Origin: Aptenodytes patagonicus
Taxonomy: Eukaryota > Chordata > Aves > Sphenisciformes > Spheniscidae
DNA length: 64,000 bases
Assembly: GCF_965638725.1 (NCBI RefSeq)
Contig: NW_027472020.1
Coordinates: 248,001 to 312,000, forward strand
Direction: 5' to 3'
In this document: positions 14,967-25,399 of the stretch, piece by piece
Position numbering within the stretch: the stretch's first letter is position 1
Layout of the letters: each line of letters starts with the position of its first letter
Position numbers and translations under genes: made by a program
The notes under the pieces: model-generated
Told to the model about the DNA's origin: nothing
Databases searched by the model: none
Seen by the model: only the letters and a program-made list of their open reading frames with translations

Positions 14967-15348
14967 GTATGTCACGGTACCTCGCTGGTTTTGAGTACCC
15001 GGGGTGATTATTGTTGTATGTTAACTAAGGTATTTTAATTTGGCATTTTTTTTTTAATGTTTCGATATCCCCACACGCTACTAACCCTTTGTGATGGACC
15101 AGCTCTTAGCCAGCGTTGTGAAAACCGTTGCAGGTCTCTCCGTGTTACTTTTTTTTTTTTTTTTTTTTAATTAATACAGGCAACATCACACCCCAGATGG
15201 ATAAACGAATTTTGCAATAAATGGGGGCAAGTAAATTTACTTCAGCAGGGCACCTCCCCGCACGTGTATTTATATTCAGTGGCTGGCCCAGCCTGAGACC
15301 TTCAAGACAGGCGTTGGTTCAGATTTGGTCCCTGCACGTCGGTTTTCA
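14967..15348. other. Intron or flank with T-run, no exon seen
   Basis: It contains a run of about 20 T at 15150-15168 and ends at the left border of copy 2 (15349). I could not find the expected next GH31 exon. Confidence 0.4.
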
Positions 15349-18128
15349 GTAAGTGAGGAGGAGGTTTTAACATTAACTTCAAAAATTAACGTTAAGCAAA
15401 AAATCCCAGACATACCCGTTCACAACTTCTCCTTCTATATATGAAGGAATTTAGGAGTGTTTTGTGTCCGGGCTGCGCTATAATGCCGTGAATATAGTTA
15501 AGTTGTATTGAGAACGAATTTAAGCTGGCTTCAGAGGGTATCTAGTTTAGCTTATCGCTGCGTTTCTTGTATATTCCTGCCGTTATAATTTCTCGTCGTT
15601 CTGAAAAACGCCAGTTTTTTTCAAAAAGGATTTGTAGAAAACGAAAGCGCGTATCAACGCAGAAAGGCAATAAGGCCAATATTTTGCCAGCGGTGTGTTC
15701 CGCATCATTTTTGCTCATCATTCCCATGTAAATGAATACATTTCAGGCAAGCAGCCCGTGCGTATTTTACAGCCTTGCAGTTAAGCGTAGATATCCACGT
15801 AGGACACAAATGTACTTGGACAGACTAGAAAGAAGTGACTGTACACAAAATCTACCCCATCTGGAATACAGTCACAGTTAGAGCCAGGAAAGTGCTTTCA
15901 AATGGTTTAGAAAGGTAGGGGCAGCGATCGCCAAAGATTTTGACTACGCATCCCCAGCAGTAAGAGTTTTTGAGCGCCTCCCCCCAACATACGCATCTTT
16001 ATTTATAAATTATATACATATCTAGGTATAGAAAACAATTGTGCTACCTACTGTTATGTGCATCACAAAGCATACACAGAGACAGAAATTTAAAAAGGTG
16101 GGTAAAGGTGAAATAGATACTACGATAAAAATATTTTAACTTTTATTTATTAATAGTAATAAACCATTTTCTTCCCACACCCCAGTGGATTTGTTTTGCG
16201 CTCCACTGCACTAGAGGATGGTATTTTCCGCTGCCATTATCAAATCTCCACGTTAGGAGCCCGAGGGAAAAGCAGAGAAAATCTAGTTGGGCAAAAATGG
16301 TTTAGTTTTCGTTAAGAGCTGTTAATTGTTTAAAGGTTGCAGCAGAACCTTTGAACAGAGGCTGGTGTGGAGTTATTGACTCCGTTTGTGACTCTTTTTT
16401 ATCGTTGTTCTTAATTTTTATCATTATTCTTCAACACAGAAGCTCGACCGTGGAGCAGTTGCTGTGTAAGAAAGTCAGCGATTAGTGGTGCTTGTTATAA
16501 TGATTGGCATTTCCAGCGTGTCAGCTTTAAACTTTTTGTTTTAAGCCGTTGAATAGCTGGAATTAAATTAGACGGTGATTATACGGACTATGGGTTTAAA
16601 AGAAATGCTTTTTATATGGCAATAAAAAAAAAGGTGTGTTGTTTCATTAGTTTTCCAGGTGGCCAAAATGTTGTTGTTTTGTCCTCAGTGCTCCGATTTC
16701 TCATTTCTTTTGACTTTCTCAAGGAATTGGACGTAAACTGCTAAGGGAGAAAAGGGTTTTTCTGCTATTTGCAGTTGTAAGATTACATAGTAATCGCCCA
16801 TTGTCCTGCTCTTACAGAAAGCTGGTAAGGAAAAGCGTAATTAGAGCGGTCTTAAATCGACCGATAATGAAGAACGCAATAAAATAACTGTATAATTACA
16901 TTATATCTGTATAATTCTATCACAGCGGAGCTGCGTGGGAGCGGCGCTGGGATCTGACCCAGCAAGTGCCATCTCTGGGCAACTTAAAGGATATTCTCTG
17001 CCCGGAGACCTGGTGGAATTGGGCACAACCTAAAGAAGTTGTGAATCCGCTATCTGCCTAAACTCAAGTCAGCTGGTCCAAGAAATGTGCCCCGATTCAC
17101 ACTCCTATTTTGCTAGGTCTGGAACGACGAGTTTCGCAATCCATCGGAAGCATTTTTGCCGCTGTAAAAGGCAATTTAAAAAAGAAAAAAAAGGAGCAAA
17201 AGGAGCAAAACGCCTGCAGGACCGGAGCGATAACCAGGGGACGCACAGAGATCTTGCCACTGAATTCAGTAGTTTGGGAAACTTCAGGGGATTACAGGAA
17301 AACGAGGGAAAAAAGGTCTGAATTATGAAAACCATTGTTTTAATCGTTTCTTATGCTGCAGAATTCACATCAGGACAAATTTCTTTAATATTCAGCACCT
17401 CATTGGTAGCGGAGGAGTCTGCAAGAGATCTGCGAAGGCGGAGGAACGAGGAAGATCAAAGCCTCCAACGTTTGGAAAATGAAGAATGATAGAGAGATTC
17501 GTTTATTTATTTTTAAATTGAAGAGGAGGGAAAAATGGTAAGCCTCAAGTGGGCTGAAAAAAGCGTATTCGGACAAGAAACTGCCCAAGGATAAATCGCT
17601 AATTTTCTTTTTCCTCTTCCTTCAGAATATTTGAGAGAGAAAGGTTTTGCGCCGTGGTTAGGCTGAGCCGAATAACGTGAAGTTTACCTGAATTAAAATT
17701 TTGGGGGTGACCTCAACCGTCCGGGCGGTGTCAGTATCGCAGAATGGTGAAGCGATCCGATCCCCTCGCGCTGCGTCCCACGAGGGCCAAAACCGGGTAA
17801 GTCGACGGTTTACGGGCAAATCCTGTCGTTGCCGTTAGTTCCGTGCTCTTAACCGCTTGGGGGTTCACCTCTTGGCTGTAATATAACTTGTATCTACGAT
17901 TCTTTGGTTCTGTGAAGGGTCTGTTTGTGGCAGCTGGGGTAAAATAAGGATTTTTGCCCAGCGTGGGACGGCCAAGCGTATCCCGCCGGGGCTGATCGAC
18001 AAGAGCACGCAGTTTCCATCTGCGCTCTCTGCCGGTTCGAGGAGAATGCGCAGGATTACGGGGCTGGGCCAGCGCGGCCGTACGTCGGCTGGACGGTGTG
18101 CACGGAGGAAGGAGCCGACGGCAGCCCT

Positions 18129-18245
18129 GGTCACAGCGAGCGGCAGGTCACTGGCGTGTCACAGTGGGCGGCAGAGCCAGCGGCGGCCACGTCACCGTGG
18201 TGTCACACTGGTTCTGTGACACGGCCGCGCAGGGCTACAAAAGGG
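18129..18245 (+). promoter_or_regulatory. Likely promoter of CCDC81-like copy 2
   Basis: It has the same cluster of GTCAC/GTGAC words as copy 1 and the TATA-like TACAAAAGG at 18236-18244. One CGTCACAGT site of copy 1 reads TGTCACAGT here, which weakens that CRE-like half-site. Confidence 0.45.
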
Positions 18246-18302
18246 GCCGCCGGGACGGTGGGTCCCGCACCCTGGAGGAGCGTCCGTAGGACGAAGGCAG
18301 GG

Positions 18303-21300
18303 ATGAGCTCCCACAGGGCTGTCGCTGCTGAGGAGCAACCCTTGAGCGTGAGGCGGATCAAGATGGACTTCTGGGACGGGATGGAGCACGCCTTCATGAT
18401 GCCCAGCATCACCACCAAAGGTACAGGCATCCACAGCCACCGCGGGAGTGCTTACAGGACCAACGGTTGTAGCGCTGTGTGGGTGAGACTCGGCAGTGCA
18501 GCCATCGCAGGGGTGTTTCCATCTGGGGCCGGGGACATCAATGTCACTTTACATCTGGCAATGTGCCAGAGCTCAGGGGGTGTTGGAGGGTTGAGAGCTG
18601 GCAGACGCAGAGCGCAACCTGGTTTTCCTTTGCTTTCCAGAGCGAACCGCCGTCTGGGACGCAGTGGCTGGCTACGTTCAAGAACAGCTCCTGCTGCACA
18701 AGGTGGGGCGACACCCGCATCCTCTTAGTCCACCCAGGGGAGTGGGGAGTCCCCACGGGCCTGGGGCATGGCCTGCAGTTACTTTTCCCTCCTCAGAAAG
18801 CAGGAAACTCACCCCAAAAGTCCCCGCTGGGGGACAAGCAGGGCTCGTGCAAGGGTGGTATCACCTCCGGCAGGTGGTATTGTACCGCAGGGCTGATCCC
18901 GGTCGCTGGAGACCCCTGGATGCCCTCGGGCTGCTTCTGCCCTGACTCCAGCACTGCTTTTTTGGGGCAGGGGAAAGGGAAGGAGAGGGCTCGGCAGCTC
19001 CTCCTTAAAGCTCTCCCCACTGCCCTGGCTCGCGTCTCTGAACAGCAGGAGCGGGCAGGGTCTGGTCCAAAGCACCGTCCCTGGACAGGGCCACTCCCAG
19101 CTCTTCCCTCCAGCCAGTCCCTCACTCTGCAGCCCTTGCCTTCTCTCCTGCTCCAGGGAGTCCGAATTCCAACCCTCGGCTCCTTCGACGCTGTCCCCCA
19201 GTGGATCCAGGCTGGGAACGAGGCGGTGATTATCCAGAGGCCTGTCTTTCGCCTGGCCAGGAACCTGGCGGTTGTCCACAACCTGATGGACGACAAGGAC
19301 TACCTGCCCGGTAAGACGTCGGATTAAACCCTGGCTGGCTGCAGGGTCGTTTCATCCCTGCCCTGGGTCTGAGATGCTCTGCTAAAGCAACTCCCTCTCT
19401 GCAGAGCAGGCCCAAAAATGTTTTTTTTTTTTCCTGGGGGGGGCGATGCGATGACTGCAGTAAGCAGCCCTTGGGAAACGCCTGTGGAAAGGCCAGTGGG
19501 CGAGCGCCTCCATCCCCTTCTTGTGCTTTTCCAGGCGATAAGGAGCTGGAGCCTCTGAAATACGCCAAGGTGGCCACGGACGCCTCTGTGTCCCGGCGAA
19601 AAGTGGAGGGCTGCATCCTAGGCGTCACGTCCCTCCTCTCTCACTGCCTGGGGAAGGGGGCGAATGTTGCCCTCGTCCTGAGGAACGTTGGGGTGCTCCT
19701 CATCGAAGGCAGGAGAGTGGAAATGAAATTCTACTACGACTTCCTGGAGACCTTGTCCGGGAAGAAGAACCTGGCAAAAGCTGTTTTCAAGGTGAGCGTT
19801 TCAGTTTTGCTGTGGCGCGGGCACTCCCACGGCGGTGTCGTGGCGCTGCCCACGCGTGGCCCGGCTGGGATGCGGTCATCCCACTTGAGCGAGGCGAGAG
19901 CTACGGTCCTAACAACTCCCCCTGCCTCGGGCTCCTCCGATTCGGAGCGCCTCGGCCGTGCAGAGGGCATCCTGCCATCTTTGTGGTCCTCCCTTGCAGG
20001 TCCCCTGGCTGCTGGACATGCTGGTGTCCCGGGTGGCACCCGTGGCCTCGCTGAGTGTTTCCGGCCGCGTCATCCTCTTTCCCGAGTGAGTACGTTGGCG
20101 GCTGCAGCCGCTGGTTGGTGCAGACGCTCAAGGTAGCATTTGCTCCTTGTGACCACGGATGTCCTCCCATGGGGACAACCAGGCAGCGGCTCTTGTTGGC
20201 GTCCCCAGGCTGTAGTCGGTCCCACGAGGCAGATCTGATGGGAAAGACAGAGGAATTTAGGCAACATTTTCTTCCCGTGGCGGCCAGGGCTTCTTTGCCA
20301 GGGGACTCCATTTCCCAGGGCTGTCCTTGCGGGTGGGGCACGGTAGACGTTGGAAAAACACGGTAGACTTGGGGAAAAGAACGGCCTTTACGGCCCTTCC
20401 AAAGTCTGCCCGTCAGCAGGTGATTGCGGCGAGCGAGTGCTGGTGGTGCTCTGGGTCACGTCGGCGTCTTCTCCTTGTTGCCAGGTTTGAAACGGAGCTT
20501 GTGGCCGAGCCGCTGCCCAGGCCTCTTCTCAAGACCTCGAGGCGAGTCCCCGGCGGGGACAAGCAGATGAGAAGGGAGGGTTTGCCACACCTCGGGCAAG
20601 GCACAAAAGGTAAAGCAGCTCCCGGCTCCTTTCCACGGCACGGGCAACCAAGTTCTGTCGTCGGGTGGGGAAAAGCACCGGCGTTGCGGGTCAAAAGGCT
20701 CCGACTTGGGCCAAAGCTTCATGCCAGCTCGGCCCAGCCTTTTCTCCCGACGACTCGTCGGCTTCACCGAAACGGAGCCCTGGGGTGGGACGTGCCCAAG
20801 GGTACGGTGGGAGGATGGTGATCCAAGGCCCTCTCCTCCCCCCTCAGAAGTGACCCCACCAAAAGTGTCCCTGTCACCTCCCCGGCATCACCCAGCCCCC
20901 TCAGTCCCAACCCGGGCGCTGATGAGGCGATTGCAAAAGCACGTTGGAAGTGGGGAACCGGGGCAAGCGCCGGTGCTGGGGAGGGTGCCGGGCCTCTGGA
21001 GACAGCGGATGGGAGGGGGAGCAGAACGGCCCTCTCGGATGCTTTGGAAAGAGGCCTGAGCAGCGCTGCCTGTCACCGGGGCCGGCAGCGTCCCGGCGAC
21101 GCTCTTCTGACGAGGTCTCTCCTTCCTGTTTCCAGTGGGATTCCCTGGTTTTCCCTTTCCAGCTAGTCCAAGCTCGAGAAATGATGAGATACCACCGTTC
21201 TGGGAAATCAGGGGGAAGAGGAGGAGGAGAAGCTCTCGGGTCAGGTGAGGCTCAGGGCTGGCGTCTGCACGGGCTCCTTTTGCCCAGAGAGGCGGTCACT

Positions 21301-22138
21301 GCCCCATCCCGGGAAACGTTCAAGGTCAGGTTGGAGGGGGCCTCTGAGCGACCTGATCTAGTCGAAGACGGCCCTGCTCCTCGCAGGGAGGCTTGGACTA
21401 GACGACCTTCAGAAGCCCCTTCCAACCCAAAGCCTTCTGTGATTCTGTGATTTCCTGACCCGGCAAGAGCCCGTTGCCCAGCCCCAAACACTCGCCGCCC
21501 AACAGTGGTGACGGCAGCGCCCGGAGGGGCGGGATGGGGCTGCCGGGAGCCCCCCGTTTTACAGAGCTGCTTCCTCTCGGACCCTTCAGGAGAGCCCCAG
21601 CGTGGCCTCCTGAGCTGTGCACGGGGACAGCCGTGCGGCAGCCGAGGGTCCTGGCTCAGGGGGTTTCCTCAGCCGAGCCGCCGGCGGCTGCACAAAGAGG
21701 CGCGTGGCTCGCGAGGGCGGGATGTGGCGACAAACCCATCGACCTCCTCAGGTTAGACCTCTCCCATTGTGTCCTTCCAGGCAGCGGCGGGTCATCCCAG
21801 GCGGTTCCTCTGGAAAAAAGCAGCCTGCGACCGGCCAACCCAAGGGCAAACCCGCGCCCACCGGCCAAGCACCAAGGCAGAGCCGAGCGCAGGCAGCAGA
21901 ACTTCAGAGCTACGGAGGAGGAGGAGGAGGAGGAGGACTAGTGGAGAAAATCCTCGCTGAAATTGCCACGACGCAGACGGCGAAAGCCAAGCCCTCCCAC
22001 GCTCAGGAAGTGGCGACCTTCGTAACACCCGTAATCGCCGTCTTATCGGTAACGAGCTCTGAGGCCAGCCTGCGCGAGGAGCCCGCCTACGAGGTTCTCA
22101 GGCAGCCGCTGCCGAGACCAAGATGGAGAAAACTGTGA
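18303..22138 (+). CDS. CCDC81-like protein, copy 2
   Basis: Six 5' exons join without a frame break: 18303-18420, 18641-18702, 19157-19310, 19535-19791, 20000-20085 and 20485-20609, with junction phases 1, 0, 1, 0, 2, 1. Exons 1-3 encode the first HU-like domain (VWDAVAGYVQEQLLLHK, VRIPTLGSFDAVPQW, VFRLARNLAVVHNLMDDK). Exons 4-6 encode the second (KVEGCILGVTSLLSHCLG, GVLLIEGRRVEMKFYYDFL, VASLSVSGRVILFPEFE). CCDC81 is a eukaryotic centrosome-associated protein, and birds carry additional CCDC81-like genes. Later exons are less sure: one from 20848 (EVTPPKVSLSPPRHH), one at 21136-21244, one at 21683-21757, and a last exon from 21787 that stays open to a stop at 22138 in one frame or stops at 21941 after a glutamate run in another. 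Relative to copy 1, residue 5 is Arg instead of Met. Likely intact, though the C terminus is unresolved. Confidence 0.78.
21293..21452 (+). mobile_element. CR1 LINE 3' tail fragment (copy 2)
   Basis: This is the counterpart of 4983-5142 in the duplicated unit, with the same boundaries and terminal ATTCTGTG repeat. Confidence 0.85.
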
Positions 22139-22352
22139 ACTTCAGTCCTGAGAGCTTCTGGCCAGTACTGGAATAACCTCAGAAGTCTGTATTCTGGATG
22201 CGGAGCGCTGAGGCCCGCACGTTCGAGGCACCCCTCGACGAACACCTCTGTTTTGGTGCAAGTGGCTCGAGGCGATGCCTTGCGCTGAAGACGAGCTCAG
22301 CGCTCCCTCGGCTGGAGAGGCCCCACCTGGAGGGATCGGGGAAAAAGAGATG

Positions 22353-22358
22353 AATAAA
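22353..22358 (+). promoter_or_regulatory. Candidate poly(A) signal, CCDC81-like copy 2
   Basis: AATAAA about 215 bases after the candidate stop at 22138, at the same relative place as in copy 1. Confidence 0.5.
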
Positions 22359-23325
22359 AACACAGAGAAGTTGCAAAAGGGCGTTGACTTTTTTTGAATT
22401 GTTCGCAACCGGAACGGGGGAGAAGGGTTTTTTACGGTTGGCTCCGAGATCAGCCGAGCGGGGCCCTGGAAGCGGGGCCATCTGAGGGACCTTCCCTCGG
22501 GACCTCTTCCATCCAAAGGACCTTTTCCATGGCCGCTATGGAAAGGAAGGTGGTTTTGGGGGCAAGAGAGGGCAACCAGGCACTTGGAGCAATGTTGTGA
22601 AGAACTGAAGATCCCTGGAGGGGAAAGGAGAGGATGCAAGTGCAGCTGGGGAGGCATGGAGGGCGCGTACGTGCAGGGGCAGCGGAGGCCACCTAAGCTT
22701 ACGCCCAGGGCCATAAGGGACCGGGGAAGGAAAGAGAGCAAGGCTGAGCCCAGCTCCGCTGGCCTGGACTTTCTATTTCCACCTGGGGTAGAGCCAGGGC
22801 TCTCTACTATCCTATTTATCTCCCAGATGACCCAATTTATATCCAGTTTCTACCTCTACTTATGAAATCCTCCAGGTAGGTGCCCTGTTTGGCCATCCCG
22901 TGGGCCACCCACGCTGACAGAAGGTCCACCTCCAGTCCCAGCACGGTGGCACTCGCGTCCCCTGCTGTTTCCTGGCATTTTCCTCCTTGCCCAAATCCAT
23001 CCTATGCAACCCAGGAACCAAACCGTCCTTACGGGAAGCTTCTGCTTAGGACCCCCTCCAGCATCCCGGGGGGAAGGGGCCACCCTGATGCCGCCCTAAA
23101 GATGCAGTCCCTGACCTTGAGCAAAGGTTGTTCCTGAGGACACTGGCGCGAGCGAGTGATGAGGGTCTGCAAAGCTGAATTTCACTTTGCAGGGGCAGAT
23201 CTTTCTGCACCGGTTTGCAAGCGATCCGAGGGTGCCAGGCTGGGAATTGGAAGACCTTGTTGAAGGACCAAAATGGAGAGACCTACCCAGAACCAGGAGC
23301 TCAGTGTGGGGGTGAGATGTGTCTC

Positions 23326-23534
23326 ACTGGGGCGTCTGTAGTGTCACCCCATTGAGCTGAGCTTTACAAGCTAGGCCTTTCTACAGAGGGAAATCATTAA
23401 GCCAACGTACTCAATCAGGTCAGAGGGACATCAAGAGGTCTCCAGCCCAACCCCATGCCCGGAGCAGGCCTCACCCGGCTGGTCCGGGTTGTTCATAGTG
23501 GAAGCTTGTCACTCCCGCGGTTAGATTCCCACTG
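23326..23534. other. Unique flank right of copy 2
   Basis: Sequence unlike that right of copy 1. A short piece at about 23415-23465 (AGGTCTCCAGCCCAACCCC) resembles a decayed CR1 tail. A block of about 40 bases at 23495-23530 (TAGTGGAAGCTTG and GGTTAG) recurs at 23650-23690, on the other side of the small minisatellite array. Confidence 0.4.
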
Positions 23535-23640
23535 CCTCATTTTAGGGCCAAAACCTAATTTCAGGGTTCAAAACCTCATCTTCATTTCCAAAGCCCCATT
23601 TTTAAGGCCCAAACCCTCCTTTTGAGTGTCCCAAGTCTCA
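23535..23640. repeat. Minisatellite, second array (short)
   Basis: Five or so units of the ~21-bp AAAGCCTCATTTT-type repeat described at 7069-7660, flanked on both sides by a similar block of about 40 bases. Confidence 0.75.
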
Positions 23641-24284
23641 TTTGTTGTTCTTAGTGGAAGCTTGACACCCCTGAGGTTAGCGATTCCACCAGATCTACCC
23701 ACCCTTTGGGTAAAACATGTTTGTTCTGACATGTGATTGGAGTTGTGCGTGTCCCACCTTGTGCCTGTGGAACCTGTGTGGGTGCTTCCTTTCATACTGA
23801 TCCCCAAAGTTTCCCACCAAGAAGGAAACATGGTTTAATTCCTGGGCAGCAGACGGGCAATGCAGCAGCATGGCTGGTAGTCGCTGGCACCTCTTTTCCA
23901 ACAGGTGAAACATTGTCCCAGTGCTGAGGACACCTGAAACGGGCTCAGTTTAGGTACAGGGAAATCCTGTCAGCCTCCTTCAGCATGTCAGTAATGGGAT
24001 TTGGTGCCCGTGGAGCTTGGGGGTGGGGGGTGTCTCTTTGCTTCAGGACCTTCCTGTGGGCTTCCGTCTCTCGGGACGGACGTTTCTCTTGCCCCCCTGG
24101 CCCCATCTCCGCCTTTTCCTCCTCTGGCTTTTGCTTGTGCGGAAGACAGGGAATGCCAGGCTTGGGAGTGCCCAAAGGCTGCCCAGGCACAGAGACCGGG
24201 CTCAAACCAGATGGCTGACAGAGGGGTGGTTTCCCTGGGCCCTTTGGCAGGATTTGCCCTTCTGTGCTTCCTCATTTTTAGGAT
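23641..24284. other. No gene recognised
   Basis: Ordinary sequence between two minisatellite arrays. Open frames on both strands at 23985-24287 overlap one another and show no domain. Confidence 0.35.
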
Positions 24285-24640
24285 CAAAAGCCACTTTTTT
24301 TTTTTTAAGGTCCAAAGCTACATTTATAGAGTCTGAAGTCTCATTTTCAGGCCCAAAACGTCATTTTTAGTTTCCAGAGTCTTAGAGTCCAAAGCACCAA
24401 TTCTAGGGCATGAAGACTCATTTTATTATGGTCCAAGCCCTCACTTTAGGGAACAAAACCTCATTTGAGGCCTCAAAGCCTCTTTTTTAGCATCCAAACA
24501 TCTTTTTCAGGGCTGAAAGCCTCCTTTTTAAGAATCAGTTTCAGATCCAAATCTTCATTTTTAGAATCCAAAGCCTCATTTGTAGTGTTTTAATCCTCAT
24601 TTGTAGGGTCGAAAGCCTCAGTTTTAGTTTACTGGTTTCG
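24285..24640. repeat. Minisatellite, third array
   Basis: About 16 diverged units of the same repeat family (for example GGTCGAAAGCCTCAGTTTTA near 24607, and AATCCAAAGCCTCATTTGTA near 24567). Confidence 0.8.
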
Positions 24641-24790
24641 TTTTACTAAACTAAGGCAGGTCCGGCCCTTCCCTCAGGCCTTTCCGGGCCTTGGAGGCCA
24701 TTTGGGCACGGCAGAGGGGACGGTCCCGCCAGTGCCTGACAGGGAGGAGAGACGAAGCCGGTGCGGATGCACTGCCTTTCTTTGCCCCGG

Positions 24791-24889
24791 TACGACATCT
24801 CCCAGCGTGCTGCAGCACCTTGTGCATGCCCACTGGTGCTGTGGGCTCCGGCGTGGCCGCCATGACGGGGACTACATTTCTTAGCATGC
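24791..24889 (+). promoter_or_regulatory. Two ZNF143/Staf-like sites with a YY1-like word
   Basis: TACGACATCTCCCAGCGTGC at 24791-24810 and ACTACATTTCTTAGCATGCC at 24871-24890 both follow the ACTACANNTCCCAGNNTGC pattern known for ZNF143 promoter sites. A GGCCGCCATG word (YY1-like) at 24854-24863 lies between them. The surrounding 24.65-24.95 kb is richer in CpG than its neighbours. No first exon could be assigned. Confidence 0.35.
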
Positions 24890-25399
24890 CACGGGGGTCC
24901 CAGGCCCGTGCACTTTTTCTGCCAGCTCCTGGGCACCTGCAGTGTGAAAACCTGCATCTTCATGCAGGTCTTTTTGTTTAATCTGATGTAGGATGATGAG
25001 CTCATCAGTTTGTGTTTCTGTTTCAGACCACAGCGTTTCCTGCTAGTTTTCATACGGGAAGGACTTGCCCATTTGCAGCCTTGAGTCAGTGGGGAAATTC
25101 TCAATGTCTGATGCACAAATAACCGGAAAATGCTGAAAAAACCCCCCTCCAAACAAAAAGAAGAAATTTCATAATCTCTCTGTGGCAGAAAAAGGGGAAA
25201 AAACGAAAGTTTCCTTTTGCATGGACATGGCAGGTTGCAGGGGCACCTTAACAGTGGTGGAGCAAGCAAGGAGGTAGATGGAAGGTTGCTCAGACGAAGA
25301 GCACCTGGAGCCCCAGGATGGCTGGAAGATGTTGGGCATGTTTCCAAGCTACCAACACAGGGAAGAGACTGGTTTCTCCAGGGACAATTGCCCAGGTAG

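Larger units (their letters stand above)
15349..23325 (+). repeat. Segmental duplication, copy 2 (longer form)
   Basis: This is the second, direct copy of the unit at 1-7018, offset by about 15,345 bases before the copy 1 deletion and about 16,310 after it. It keeps the exon 4-5 region of the CCDC81-like gene that copy 1 lacks. A CR1 tail inside both copies (4983-5142 and 21293-21452) shows that this retrotransposition preceded the duplication. About 2.7 kb at the start (15349-18125) is non-coding as far as I can see. Right of 23325 the sequence differs from copy 1, although minisatellite of the same consensus resumes about 210 bases later. Confidence 0.97.

Noticed and set aside
24646-25347. 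Reverse-strand frame of 233 codons
   Set aside because: No domain, no splice or promoter support, and an overlapping frame on the other strand. Open by chance or composition.
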